NCBI GenBank assembly: GCA_900759325.1
Contig: CAAEUW010000018.1
Location: 1-64,000 of the forward strand
Length of the DNA: 64,000 nucleotides
Direction of reading: 5' to 3'
Source of the DNA: an uncultured Peptostreptococcus sp.
GTDB taxonomy: Bacteria > Bacillota > Clostridia > Peptostreptococcales > Peptostreptococcaceae
The position numbers were made by a program, and so were the translations under genes. The notes beneath the pieces are model-generated. The model ran no database searches and was not told where the DNA came from. It saw only the letters and a list, made by a program, of their open reading frames with translations. Below are positions 1 through 10,300 of this stretch, piece after piece. Within the stretch, counting starts at the first letter, position 1, and each line of letters opens with the position of its first letter.

Positions 1-705
1 AAGCTTCCTAACGGAGTTACATATGATCCAGTAACAAAGACAATCTCTGGAACACCAAACGTAACAGATTGGGGTCCAAGTGAAGAAACTAGAAAGTTTG
101 ATATACCAGTGTTAGTAACAAACCCAGACGGTTCAAAGACTACTAAGACTGTAGAAATCACTGTACAGAGGGATACTGATAGGGATGGAGATCCAGACGT
201 AACAGATCCAGACGATGATGGAGATGGAGTAACAGATGTTGAAGAAAAGGCAAAGGGATCAAATCCAAAGGATCCAAACTCAAGACCAGCTGCAGTAATC
301 ACTCCAGTAAGCCCAACAACTGTAACAAATCCGAACCAGACTGTTATAGATGAAAAACCAATAACTAACATAGTAATCACACCAGGAAACCCAGCAGCTA
401 ATGTAACAGTAGACAACAGTAAGCTACCAAACGGAGTAACTTACAACCCAACTACTAATACAGTTAGCGGTACACCAGACGTGACTGACTGGGGTCCAAG
501 TGAAGAAACTAGAAAGTTTGATATACCAGTAGTAGTTACAAATCCAGACGGATCAAAGGTAACTAAGGACATAGAAATAGTAGTACAGAGAGATACTGAC
601 AAGGATGGAGACCCAGACGTAACAGATCCAGATGATGATGGAGATGGTTATACTGATGCACAGGAAAAGACAAAGGGAACGGATCCAAAGAATTCAAACT
701 CTAAG
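1..705 (+). repeat. Tandem 420-bp coding repeat
   Basis: Two copies of a 140-codon unit start at 1 and 421, each beginning with codons for KLPNGVTY. The second copy diverges after its Asp-rich segment, where the linker to the CWB2 modules starts. More copies may lie upstream of the window. Near-identical tandem units like this can change number by recombination. Confidence 0.85.
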
Positions 706-1665
706 CCTTCAACACCAGCAACTCCAACTAATCCTTCAAATCCTAACAGGCCAGGAACTGGAAACAAGTCTGATACTGGTAGAATTGCAGGTAAGGATAG
801 GATAGATACAGCAATTGATATATCTAAGAAGTTCTTTGGTAAGTCTAAGACTGTTATAGTAGTAAGGAGCGACCTGTTCCCAGATTCAATGACAGCTTCA
901 GTTTTAGCTAAGCTATTGAATGCCCCAATCCTACTTAACCCAACAGACAAGCTTGATTCAAGAGTGGCTGAAGAAATTAAGAGATTAGGTGCAACAGAAA
1001 TAATCATAGTCGGAGGTACAGATTCTATATCTGATAGAGTTAGAGAGGAATTAAAGGCATTCGATGCTGATAAGGATGTAGAAAGAATAGCTGGTAAGGA
1101 CAGGTATGGTACATCTGAGATGGTAGCTAGAAGGGTTATAGGTATTACAGGCAAGAAGAATACTGCAGTAGTAGCTTCAGGCCAGGTATTCCCAGATGCT
1201 CTATCAGTTGGTACATTTGCATCAAGAGATGGATATCCAATCCTACTAGTTAAGAAGGACCTAATTCCAAATCAGATTCAGAGGGTAATCAAAGACCTAG
1301 ACATAGACAAGGTATACATAGCAGGTGGTACAGATACTATATCTAAGGCTGCAGAAGCCAAGCTTCCAAAGGTAATTGAAAGAATGGCTGGTAAGAATAG
1401 ATATGAAACATCAGTTGCCATAGCTAAGTCTAAGTTCCAGGGTAGCAAGGAAGCCTTCATAGCTTCAGGTCAGCAGTTTGCAGATGCTTTAGTAATATCG
1501 CCAATATCAGGTAAGTACAACCTACCAACATTATTGGTATCAACAAATGTAAACAGCAACAGGGAAGTTAAGAGGTATATCCAGGAGACTAAGATAGGCA
1601 AGCTAACAGCTATCGGTGGAGAAAGATATGTTCCATCAAGCATTATAGATAGCTTAACTAAATAG
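1..1665 (+). CDS. CWB2-anchored surface protein, 5' truncated by window
   Basis: The frame is open from base 1, so the true start lies upstream. The visible 554 residues begin inside an Ig-like repeat of about 140 residues that occurs twice. Each copy ends in an Asp-rich stretch (DTDxDGDPDVTDPDDDGDG) like thrombospondin type 3 or EF-hand calcium-binding loops. A Pro/Asn/Thr linker leads to three CWB2 modules starting near residues 261, 362 and 461 (RIAGKDR, RIAGKDR, RMAGKNR). CWB2 modules are known to bind anionic wall polymers non-covalently, so the repeats probably project from the cell. A role in adhesion is inference. A strong terminator follows the stop. Confidence 0.9.
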   Translation, partial: KLPNGVTYDPVTKTISGTPNVTDWGPSEETRKFDIPVLVTNPDGSKTTKTVEITVQRDTDRDGDPDVTDPDDDGDGVTDVEEKAKGSNPKDPNSRPAAVITPVSPTTVTNPNQTVIDEKPITNIVITPGNPAANVTVDNSKLPNGVTYNPTTNTVSGTPDVTDWGPSEETRKFDIPVVVTNPDGSKVTKDIEIVVQRDTDKDGDPDVTDPDDDGDGYTDAQEKTKGTDPKNSNSKPSTPATPTNPSNPNRPGTGNKSDTGRIAGKDRIDTAIDISKKFFGKSKTVIVVRSDLFPDSMTASVLAKLLNAPILLNPTDKLDSRVAEEIKRLGATEIIIVGGTDSISDRVREELKAFDADKDVERIAGKDRYGTSEMVARRVIGITGKKNTAVVASGQVFPDALSVGTFASRDGYPILLVKKDLIPNQIQRVIKDLDIDKVYIAGGTDTISKAAEAKLPKVIERMAGKNRYETSVAIAKSKFQGSKEAFIASGQQFADALVISPISGKYNLPTLLVSTNVNSNREVKRYIQETKIGKLTAIGGERYVPSSIIDSLTK

Positions 1666-1702
1666 TAAATTTTAAAATTGCTAGAAACATCCAAATTTAT
1701 AG

Positions 1703-1747
1703 GCAGGGTTCATATTCACATAAGTGGATATGAACCCTGCTTTATTA
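1703..1747 (+). terminator. Rho-independent terminator of the CWB2 gene
   Basis: A 17-bp stem (1703-1719 with 1724-1740, one T-G wobble) closes an ATAA loop and is followed by TTTATTAT. It sits 37 bases after the stop codon. Confidence 0.9.
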
Positions 1748-1988
1748 TGTCAATGACCATTACATGTACAGAGTGAAAATAGCCAATAGTCGTACAAAAG
1801 AGATATTATATAAAATTAAAGGCTATAATAGATTAGAGATAGTTTATATATTACTTATATAATTTTTTAACAAAATAGGATTTTTTCTTAAACATATTGT
1901 ATAATCTTATGATATATAAAAAATATAGCTATGATATAAATTTACATCTACAATATTTAAGAATTATATATGTAAATCTTAAAAATAG

Positions 1989-2017
1989 TAGGTTTTTTGT
2001 TGATTTCATGTTATAAT
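1989..2017 (+). promoter_or_regulatory. Extended -10 promoter for the pilus locus
   Basis: TGTTATAAT at 2009-2017 is a perfect extended -10 element (TGn plus TATAAT). The -35 position (about 1989-1994, TAGGTT) is weak, as is usual for extended -10 promoters. It would start a leader of about 310 nt ahead of the first pilin gene. The rest of 1748-1988 is AT-rich with nothing recognisable. Confidence 0.6.
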
Positions 2018-2051
2018 GAAAAAAATAATATAGAATGCCAAACAATTTTGA

Positions 2052-2134
2052 TTTGAAATAGTAAGAGCTCTTATGGCTTTATCCGTGAGATGGAGTCGAT
2101 TTACCTGTGTAAAAAGTGTCTGATATATTTCAAA
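2052..2134 (+). ncRNA. Structured 5' leader of the pilus operon, riboswitch-like
   Basis: A 9-bp outer stem (2052-2060 with 2126-2134) encloses three consecutive hairpins. These are TAAG/CTTA at 2062-2073, a 9-bp stem with GU pairs and a CGTGA loop at 2075-2097, and TTTAC/GTAAA at 2100-2113. This four-way-junction layout lies just downstream of the -10 element and upstream of the pilin gene. I could not match it to FMN, TPP, c-di-GMP-I, c-di-GMP-II, purine, lysine, T-box or other families I know. No clear terminator follows it, so any control would more likely be on translation or processing. Confidence 0.45.
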
Positions 2135-2259
2135 CAATCTATAAAATATTTAATCATTAAATATAAAATGGTTGATATTTGTGGGTTTGGTATTTTGTAA
2201 TATACATTTATAAAGTTTATATTATTTAATATGATATAAAACCAGTTTTAGGAGGTGGT

Positions 2260-2286
2260 ATGGGAAAAGGCATGCAAAGGGCTTAA
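2260..2286 (+). CDS. Possible 8-residue leader peptide MGKGMQRA
   Basis: A strong Shine-Dalgarno (AGGAGG, 2250-2255) precedes an ATG whose frame stops after eight codons, 48 bases before the pilin start. The pilin has its own ribosome site, so this second site is unexplained. It may be a regulatory upstream ORF or chance. Its spacing to the ATG is short (4 nt). Confidence 0.25.
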   Translation: MGKGMQRA

Positions 2287-2334
2287 AAAGGAATTTTTAA
2301 AATAAGTAAAAAAAGAAAAGGAGAAGAGTAAGGT

Positions 2335-3996
2335 ATGAAAAATTTAAGAAAAATTAGTGCTTTATTTATAGCACTGGCGATGGTATTGAGTGTAATATCA
2401 TCACTATCCGGAGTAAGCGTAAAAGCAGCTGGCTCTACGGACGTTGTAATCCATAAGATTGTAATGGAAAAAACTGCAATGGATGCACATTTCAATTCTG
2501 AAAAATCTAAGAAGTTTGATGGTAACCAAATTGGTGCTAGTGATATAGGCACTTATTTTGGAGGAAATGCAAAAGAAGTTGCAGGAGTAGCTTTTGATGT
2601 TTACCAGAGGATTGATGCTAATGAAACAGGTGCTTTAAAAAATGATAATCCAATTTTTGGTGGAGTAGCAGATACAGATACTGGTAAGTTTTTCAAGAAG
2701 GTTCAGGGGCCATTGATAACAACAGCAAATGGTATAACAGCTGCAGGTCTAGCAGATGGTGTATATGTTATAGTTGAAAATAAGGCTGCTTCTACTTATA
2801 CTGGAGCAAACAATGAAATACTATCAGAAGCTAAGGCAGTTCCAGCTAGATTAGTGCTTCCTGCAACTAACAGTGCTGGTAAGACATTTGGAACTGGAGC
2901 AGATGCCCTTCACATTTATCCAAAGAATACTGAAGAAAAGCCAAAGATAGACAAGACTGTTGGAGATCTTGAAAATAAGTACATGTCAACTGAAATAGGC
3001 AAAACTGTAACTTGGTACCTACAGGCTACAGCTCCATCTGATATAAAGGACTACAAGAAGTTCATTTTATCAGATACATTCTCTAACTCACTAACTTATA
3101 AGGGTAATGTTCAGGTTAAATTTGGTACAGGTACTGACTTCACTACATATACAGCCCTAACTAAGGATACTGACTATACACTTACTGAAGCTGGTCAGAC
3201 TGTTACAATAGCGCTTAAAGATGCTGGTATTGCTAAGTTAGCACCGGGTCAGAAGGTTATAGCTTCAGTTGATACAGTTATAAACAAAGATGCTGTGATG
3301 GGTCTAGAAATACCAAATAACTTCACTTTAGAATATGGACATGATCCTAACTCTACAGGTAAGAAAGAAAAGCTTCCAAAGGATGAAGAACCTAAGGTAG
3401 TTACTGGTGGTAAGAAGTTCAAGAAGGTTATAGAGGGCACTGACACAGCTCTTGAAGATGCAGTATTCAAACTACGTGATGATCAGACTGATGCAAAGTG
3501 GACAGCTGAATTAATCGAAGCAAATAAGGCTGCTATAGATGCAGGTCAGTTTGCTACAGAAAATGCTGGAGCATACACTGCTACTTCAGCAACTAATCAG
3601 CCAACAGCTGGACAGCCAATATACCTAAGATCAAAGTCTGATGGTACTTTTGAAATCAAGGGTCTAGAATTCTCAAGCTGGAAGAAGCAGAAGTGGAATG
3701 GTACAGCTATGGTAGATGGTGACCAGGTAACTCACAAGTGGAACCTTGTCGAAGTTAAGGCTCCTACTGACTATGCTATAAATACAACACCAGTAGATTT
3801 CACAGTAGATAAGACTTCTTATTTTGAGAATCCAACAATAGCTAGCCCAGTTGCTGCTGATCCACTAAAGGTTAACAATAAGAAGGTAACTATCCCACAG
3901 ACTGGTGGTATAGGTACTGTAATATTCGCAGTAGTAGGTCTAGGACTTATGGGATTTGCTGCATATGCTATGAAGAGAAACTCTAAGGAAGACTAA
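2335..3996 (+). CDS. LPXTG-type major pilin (SpaA/FimA-like, CNA-B fold)
   Basis: The 553-residue protein has a Sec signal peptide (residues 1-32, cut near VKAAG). It carries the pilin motif YPK at 195-197, whose Lys197 is the expected nucleophile for sortase C polymerisation. A CNA-B domain near the C-terminus has an E-box (LVEVKAPTDY), typical of Lys-Asn isopeptide-bonded folds. The sorting signal is IPQTG (520-524), followed by a hydrophobic helix and the basic tail KRNSKED. Size, pilin motif and first position in the locus point to the shaft subunit. It has its own ribosome site (GGAGAAGAG). Confidence 0.9.
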   Translation: MKNLRKISALFIALAMVLSVISSLSGVSVKAAGSTDVVIHKIVMEKTAMDAHFNSEKSKKFDGNQIGASDIGTYFGGNAKEVAGVAFDVYQRIDANETGALKNDNPIFGGVADTDTGKFFKKVQGPLITTANGITAAGLADGVYVIVENKAASTYTGANNEILSEAKAVPARLVLPATNSAGKTFGTGADALHIYPKNTEEKPKIDKTVGDLENKYMSTEIGKTVTWYLQATAPSDIKDYKKFILSDTFSNSLTYKGNVQVKFGTGTDFTTYTALTKDTDYTLTEAGQTVTIALKDAGIAKLAPGQKVIASVDTVINKDAVMGLEIPNNFTLEYGHDPNSTGKKEKLPKDEEPKVVTGGKKFKKVIEGTDTALEDAVFKLRDDQTDAKWTAELIEANKAAIDAGQFATENAGAYTATSATNQPTAGQPIYLRSKSDGTFEIKGLEFSSWKKQKWNGTAMVDGDQVTHKWNLVEVKAPTDYAINTTPVDFTVDKTSYFENPTIASPVAADPLKVNNKKVTIPQTGGIGTVIFAVVGLGLMGFAAYAMKRNSKED

Positions 3997-4023
3997 TTAA
4001 TATAAAAAGCCGGAGGAAATTTT

Positions 4024-5067
4024 ATGAAAAAGTACTTTAAAAACTTAATAAAGACAGCTTTCATATTTGTTCTAGGCTTTGTATTAACTATATCAGTAGT
4101 TTCAGCTGATACGACAACTTCTGTCCAAGGGCCCGCAAATGGCAACCAAGTAAATTTCACTATCCATCTTGGTAGTAATTCATTTTCAGGAACAGCTAGC
4201 AATAAGAACTTTGAAAACAGGACCCTTTTGCTATGGAAGCTGGATACTCACCTAGTAGGTAGTCAAGAATCTATAGATAAACAAAAGTTAGAACTTGTAA
4301 AGAAGCTAGCAAGTGTTAAAAATGAGGATTTGACTAAAAAATATGGTGAACCTATGAAGACAGATAAGTCTGATAAGGATGGTCTGATTAAGCTCCTACT
4401 AAATAAGGACACTTCTTATTATGTTAGAGAAGACCTTTCAAGTGGAATAAAATCACCTTTAATCTCAAGCTTTGTCATAGTAGTAGAAAAGGTTTCGACA
4501 GGGAATGTTGATATATACAATAAGTATGTACGACCACCTAATCCATACACTCCACCTGGAAAAGAAATTCCACCCAAAAAGTTTGTGAAGGTAGATTATG
4601 ATGATACTAGCAAGGTTCTTGAAGGTGCTATATTTAGGGTAGCTGTAAAACAGGGAGATACCTATAGGACTGTAATTAAAAAACATTTAACCTATGCAGT
4701 TATTTCGAATGAAAAGGGAGAATTCACTGTTGAAGGCCTTCCAAAGGGAACCTATTACCTAATAGAGACAAAGGCTCCAAGAGGATACCGTCAGCTAGCT
4801 AGTCCGATAGAATTTACTATTGACGACAACTCAGAGAATAACTTCACTGTTACACAGGTGAAAAACAAACTTGATGCAAATTATATCCCAATTAAACCAC
4901 AAGATGGTGGAAACATAGTCTATAAATACTCAACTAATAAGATTGTGGTTCCGAAGACTGGTGACATAATGCTCCTACTATTAACTATAGGAGGAGGCTT
5001 ACTAGCCATACTAGGACATCTAATCTTAAGGGATGAGAAAAATAGGTTTTTACCCAAGTTTTTTTAG
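4024..5067 (+). CDS. Minor, probably basal, LPXTG-type pilin
   Basis: This 347-residue protein starts with a signal peptide (residues 1-28, ending VVSAD). A Pro-rich linker (PPNPYTPPGKEIPPKK) precedes a CNA-B domain with the E-box LIETKAPRGY. The C-terminus has the sorting signal VPKTG (309-313), a membrane helix and a charged tail. It is short, has a single CNA-B domain and a proline-rich stalk, and lies between the major pilin and the sortases, as is usual for basal pilins linked to the wall. Basal rather than tip position is inference; the 2620-residue protein downstream fits the tip. It follows the first pilin by 27 bases with a GGAGG ribosome site. Confidence 0.85.
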   Translation: MKKYFKNLIKTAFIFVLGFVLTISVVSADTTTSVQGPANGNQVNFTIHLGSNSFSGTASNKNFENRTLLLWKLDTHLVGSQESIDKQKLELVKKLASVKNEDLTKKYGEPMKTDKSDKDGLIKLLLNKDTSYYVREDLSSGIKSPLISSFVIVVEKVSTGNVDIYNKYVRPPNPYTPPGKEIPPKKFVKVDYDDTSKVLEGAIFRVAVKQGDTYRTVIKKHLTYAVISNEKGEFTVEGLPKGTYYLIETKAPRGYRQLASPIEFTIDDNSENNFTVTQVKNKLDANYIPIKPQDGGNIVYKYSTNKIVVPKTGDIMLLLLTIGGGLLAILGHLILRDEKNRFLPKFF

Positions 5068-5076
5068 GAGGGTCTA

Positions 5077-5994
5077 GTGTCAGATTTGTTAGAAACAGGA
5101 AGCAAAGTTGAAAATTTAAGTGAAACTACTAAAAATACAAACAAAAAAGCAAGGAAGAGGAAGAAGAAACAATGGCCCTTTTTACTAGTATTTATACTAG
5201 GGTTATTGGTAATGTCCTACCCCTTGGTATCACGCTTTTATTATAGGATAGAGTCTACACAGCAAGTTGAATACTTTGATATAGAAAAGAAAAAGCTAAC
5301 AGAAGCTGAAGTAAGAAAAAGGATAGAGTTGGCAAATGCCTTTAATAAATCCTTAAACAATGTAATTTCAACTGATCCATATGTTAAAAAACGAATGGAA
5401 GCAGGAAGACAAGAATATGCCCGTATGCTTGAAATAAATGAGCTAATAGGACATGTTGAAATACCTAAGATTGACACTGATATACCTATCTATGCAGGTA
5501 CTGTAGAGGACGTCCTTCAAAAGGGCGCCGGTCATTTGGAAGGTACATCTCTTCCCGTTGGTGGCTCTAGTACCCATACAGTTATAACTGCTCATTCAGG
5601 GCTTCCGACTGCCAAACTATTTACAGACCTTTCAAAATTGAAGGTTGGAGACAAGTTCTTTATACATAACCTGTCTCGAGTATTAGCCTATGAGGTCGAC
5701 CAAATAAGAACTGTAGAGCCTTCAAACTTTAGTGATTTGCTTATAGTTCCCCACAAGGACTATGCGACCCTACTTACATGCACGCCTATAATGATCAATA
5801 CACATAGGCTCCTGGTAAGAGGTCATAGGGTTCCATACAACCCACATGAGTTTGAATCCTTGAACAAGAAAAATAAGAAGATCTTCTGGCTCAAGGCACT
5901 AGGTTTTGTATTATTACTACTCTTGATAATACGATGGATATACAGGAAGATTAAAAAGAAGTCAAAAAAGGGCAAAGATATAGCTGATAATTAA
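5077..5994 (+). CDS. srtC: Class C pilin sortase 1
   Basis: The 305-residue membrane transpeptidase polymerises pilins by cutting the sorting signal and joining it to the pilin-motif lysine. An N-terminal membrane helix (about 33-56) is followed by the class C lid motif DPY (100-102). The catalytic triad is visible in the motifs TAHSGL (His), TLLTCTP (Cys) and HRLLVRGHR (Arg). A second membrane helix near the C-terminus is also typical of class C. The start is GTG, 9 bases after the pilin stop, with GGAGGG as ribosome site. Confidence 0.93.
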   Translation: MSDLLETGSKVENLSETTKNTNKKARKRKKKQWPFLLVFILGLLVMSYPLVSRFYYRIESTQQVEYFDIEKKKLTEAEVRKRIELANAFNKSLNNVISTDPYVKKRMEAGRQEYARMLEINELIGHVEIPKIDTDIPIYAGTVEDVLQKGAGHLEGTSLPVGGSSTHTVITAHSGLPTAKLFTDLSKLKVGDKFFIHNLSRVLAYEVDQIRTVEPSNFSDLLIVPHKDYATLLTCTPIMINTHRLLVRGHRVPYNPHEFESLNKKNKKIFWLKALGFVLLLLLIIRWIYRKIKKKSKKGKDIADN

Positions 5995-6071
5995 AAGTGA
6001 GCTTCAAACATAGGATAAGTAAAAAGTAAGTTTAAAAGCGATAGATAATTTTCAATAAGCAATACATAAAC

Positions 6072-6153
6072 CACATATAGGGGCTGGTAGCCCGGTCCCA
6101 TATGGGTTTATATCTGGGTGATAAGGGCTTATCACTCGGATATAAGCCTATAT
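6072..6153 (+). promoter_or_regulatory. Two overlapping hairpins between the sortase genes
   Basis: A 25-bp stem with a 4-nt loop spans 6100-6153 (arms 6100-6124 and 6129-6153, all Watson-Crick or G-U). A smaller hairpin upstream (about 6074-6104, with inner stem GGGCT/AGCCC) uses bases CCATATG that also belong to the 5' arm of the large one, so the two cannot form fully together. There is no U-run after the large stem, so it is not a standard terminator. It may be a processing, stability or attenuation element that sets the ratio of the two sortases. Confidence 0.6.
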
Positions 6154-6243
6154 AAACAGTACAGAGTTTATTTAATTAGAGATAATAAAGTGATAATAAT
6201 AGATATATTACAGATATATTAATATAAAAAGTAGGGTGAGAAT

Positions 6244-7179
6244 ATGGGAAGAGCACTTAGGCAAAAAGATAAGAAGAGTCAAGGAAAAAATAGAATATTA
6301 AAGAAAACTATAAAAATAGGTAAACATGAGGTTGACCAAAAAATAGTTTTAGGGGTTGTATTTATCCTAGGCTTCTTGATAGCTGTATACCCCATTATTT
6401 CTCAGATGTACTACAGTGTCGAGTCTACCCAAGAGATTAAGGATTTCGATGAGAATAGGGAAAGGATGGCCAGGTCAGAGCTAAATAGGAAAATTGAGCT
6501 AGCCAAGGGCTATAATGCTTCTCTAAAACCAACTAATCTCAAGGATCCATACAAGGACAAGCAAAAAGAGGGTCTAGCAGAATATGCTAGGATGCTAGAA
6601 GTCCATGAAAAAATAGGCTACGTAAGTATACCAAAGATAAGGCAAAAGTTACCTATCTACGCAGGAACAGCAGAAACTGTACTAGAAAAGGGAGCAGGCC
6701 ACATGGAGGGAACATCACTTCCAGTTGGAGGTGCTAGTACCCACACAGTAATAACAGCACATAGGGGGCTACCAAGTGCCACTATGTTTAGACACCTAGA
6801 TGAATTAAAGAGGGGTGACATTTTTTACATACACAATATAAGAGATGTGCTAGCATATAAGGTTGACAGGATCCTTACCGTAGAACCTTCAAACTTTAAA
6901 TATATATTTGTAGACCCAGGATACGATAAGGCAACCCTCCTTACATGTACGCCATATATGATAAACTCACACAGACTACTGGTTACAGGACACAGGGTAC
7001 CTTATGTACCACCAAAGAAGACAATAGATGAAGTTCCACCATTTGTATGGCTAAAGAACATATATGTCTTCATAGGAGTAATGATACTTTTGGCACTACT
7101 TATATTCGTTTTATTTAATAAGTGGTTAAAAAAGGATAAAGAAGACAAAAATATAAAAATGAAAAAAGAACTTGAATAA
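6244..7179 (+). CDS. srtC: Class C pilin sortase 2
   Basis: This 311-residue paralogue of the preceding sortase has an N-terminal helix (about 33-56), the lid DPY (101-103), and catalytic motifs TAHRGL (His), TLLTCTP (Cys) and HRLLVTGHR (Arg), plus a C-terminal helix and a Lys-rich tail. The two share long identical stretches such as GTSLPVGG and THTVITAH, so they probably arose by local duplication. Two class C enzymes next to pilins of different sorting motifs suggests separate substrates. It has its own upstream region (249 bases) and a weak ribosome site (GGGTGAG). Confidence 0.93.
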   Translation: MGRALRQKDKKSQGKNRILKKTIKIGKHEVDQKIVLGVVFILGFLIAVYPIISQMYYSVESTQEIKDFDENRERMARSELNRKIELAKGYNASLKPTNLKDPYKDKQKEGLAEYARMLEVHEKIGYVSIPKIRQKLPIYAGTAETVLEKGAGHMEGTSLPVGGASTHTVITAHRGLPSATMFRHLDELKRGDIFYIHNIRDVLAYKVDRILTVEPSNFKYIFVDPGYDKATLLTCTPYMINSHRLLVTGHRVPYVPPKKTIDEVPPFVWLKNIYVFIGVMILLALLIFVLFNKWLKKDKEDKNIKMKKELE

Positions 7180-7332
7180 TTATGACACTTATGACACCAA
7201 CAAGGTGGATTTAGTATAGATAAAAAATAAGTTGAAAAGTAAGTTAAAAAAATTTTAAAGTAAAGTTAAAATGCAAGATAAGAAATTTAGCAATTATGGA
7301 AACAATAAATTTAACGGGATGAGAGGTATAAA

Positions 7333-10300
7333 ATGTTGAGAGATTTTCTGAAAAAAACAATAACGATCTTGCTGGTCGTTATGATGATTACACAATATTT
7401 GCCGCACTCAGCAAGTGGTGAAGGTCTATCGGGAAGTGATATTCCCCAAGGAGGCATAAGCTCTATATGGCATGACCTATTTGGCTTTGGAGATGCGGAA
7501 TCTAAATCTGCGGGATCTAAATCTACGGAGTCTAAATCTACGGAGTCAAATGATGTAGAGGTAGATACTAATGAAAAAGCTAATTCTAATAATGATTCTG
7601 TAGAAACAGAAGATAAAAATGAACCTGCAGATCAAATAGAAGTAGGAGAGCCAACAGACACTGTAGTTAGTGTTAGTGAAAAGGATGAATCCCTAACACC
7701 ACTTTACCAGAACCTGATTATTGACGTATCGGATAATCTAGGTGGCAAGGTGAACGCAGTAGAATTCAAGCTAACTCAGACTAGTCCTAAGTCTAACGAA
7801 GCAAATGTTAGAACTGGTAAGACTATAAGAGGTAAGCTGGTATTCAATGGATTAGAGAAGGGCGAATACCTTCTTGAAACTAGTAAGAACTTGACTGGCT
7901 TTGACCAGACAAGGCTAAAGTATAAGGTAACTGTATCAGATGATGCCCGTATTAGTGTTACTGACTTATTAAACAATAGGGAAGCCAGTACTACTACAGG
8001 CAAGGAGTCTATAGTTAACAATAACCTAATCCTGTCTTTAGAGGCAAAGAAGACTTCTGGAAATATAATAAGTATACCTATTAGTATTCAGGCCCTAAAG
8101 AGGGATAAGTTGACAAGGTTAAGTCTATATGCTGACCTGAATGAGGCATTTGCTGACCAGACCTATAATATATCAGCTGGTGAAGGAACATACAACTCAG
8201 GAAAGTACAAATTTACGGATATAAGTTTTGACTCAAGCAACAAGTGGACAGCTAATATTAAGCTTAAGATAAAGGATGGAAAGCTTGATAAGGCAGATGT
8301 AAAGAAAATTTTTGAAAATATATACCTAGACAATGACGGAAAGAAAGTCAACATAACAAGCCCATTATTATACATGTCAGAAGTAGTAGAAAATACTAAG
8401 TTGAACGTAGACCTAATCAGAAAAGAGGAGCCAGAGGTTAAACCATATAAGAAGACTGAGCTACCAATTTCACCTAGGTCACTTACTGCAAGTGAAATGT
8501 CTAAATCGGTTGACCTTGATGCTACTGATGAGCTTCCACCAGTAATGTTGGATTCTATTATAGAAGCAACTGTAAATAATGCCTTGGCTGCGTCTAATGG
8601 TAGTGAATTATCTGATTCAGATATTAGACTATTAGCAAGAAGTGCATCTTTAACAGGTAATTTAGTTGTTAACAAGGTTGATAAGGCAAACACAGCTAAA
8701 AAGCTAAAGGATGCAAAATTTGAATTGCTTTCTTCAGACAAATCAAGAACAGTGTATACACAGAGGTCAGGAGAAAATGGTGAGGCAAGATTTGAGGGTC
8801 TTGCCCCTGGAACATACTACCTCAGGGAAACAGAATCTCCTGAAGGTTATGTGTTAAATGGTGATGAGTGGAGAGTTATTGTTAGTGATGAGGGATGGAC
8901 AACTGTATCTAAATTGGGAACTTCAAGTATAAAAAGTAATCAGGAAGAAGCATATCAGAATAGTACAGACCATGAAGCATATATAAAATCTAGGATAGTA
9001 GATGTCAATTATAATGATGGTACATATACTCAGATAATATATGTAAATCCTTCAGGAAAAAAATATTCAGGTGATAGTCAGGCAAAACATCCACATTTAT
9101 ACTTACATTCAAGGGAAGCTGGTATATCTACAGATTATTTTAATACAAATTATACCAAAGAAGAGCATACAATAGTACCAGCTAATAGTTTGCCTAAAGA
9201 TATAGTGTCATATGATAAATTACCAGAAACTCATAAATATATTGCTGGAGCTTCAATAACAAAAAAATTGATAGATGTTGATTTTGGAGATGTTTTTGAA
9301 GAAGAAGGTTATGCTGCCATTATTAAGGTAACTTCAAGGTTTAATAAGAATAGACGTGTTAATCTTAAAATGGAATCTGAGTTTAAGGCCCATAGAGATA
9401 ATACCGCATATAGTTCTGGAATTTTGGATAACATAGTCGGTTTTAAAATTGTTGCAGCTTCAGAAACATATGTGAATGTAAATAATACTACTAAAACTAA
9501 TACTAATTTATTTACATTTGACGTAGATAATCAAAAGTCAAATGATATAAATGGTAAAATAGAGATAGATAAGACAGATGGTACTAATAACCTTGGTGGT
9601 GCCGTATTCAAACTCGTAAATGTAAATAATAACAATAGATCTAAGTCTATAACTACAGTAGTCGGACAAACAGCGGTTATCAATGATATAGTGCCTGCTA
9701 ACTATACTCTTAGGGAAGAAAGAGCACCAGAAGGGTATATTCCAACTGAAGAAGTATGGAATGTACAAGTTCAGACAAATGGTAATGTTACAATTACTAA
9801 GGCTGGTAATGGCGATTCAATTGTTACCCACAAAGGGTCTAATCCTGTTGTAGGACATTTAAGAGTTGTAAATAAAAAAGCGAGAATACAGGCTAAGAAG
9901 GTTGATTCTACATCTAGAACAACAATTTTAGATGGTGCAGTATTTGAATTATATAAAGAAAATAGTGGTGCTAAGGTATCCACAGGAAGAAGGGCAACTT
10001 CAGCAACTAGCGGTATATTTGAGTTTAATGGACTTGATTCAAATAGTGTTTATTGGTTGAAAGAAGTAACAGCTCCAGAGGGATACAAGATTGAAACTGA
10101 AAGTAACGGTGCAGAAAAGTATTATGGTCCTTTTGCTGTAGACAGTAGTGGTGCAGTTAAGACTAGCCTTAGTACAGGTGCCCAGGCAGTTCAGCAACCA
10201 TTTGAAATAACAAACAAAAAGATAAATGAAAAGAACGCCTTAACTATCAAGAAGGTTGATTCTAAGTCAACGAATATAACACTAGATGGTGCGGTATTTG

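Noticed and set aside
8163..8741. Minus-strand ORF of 192 codons inside the adhesin gene
   Set aside because: Antisense shadow of a highly biased coding sequence; no ribosome site or domain.
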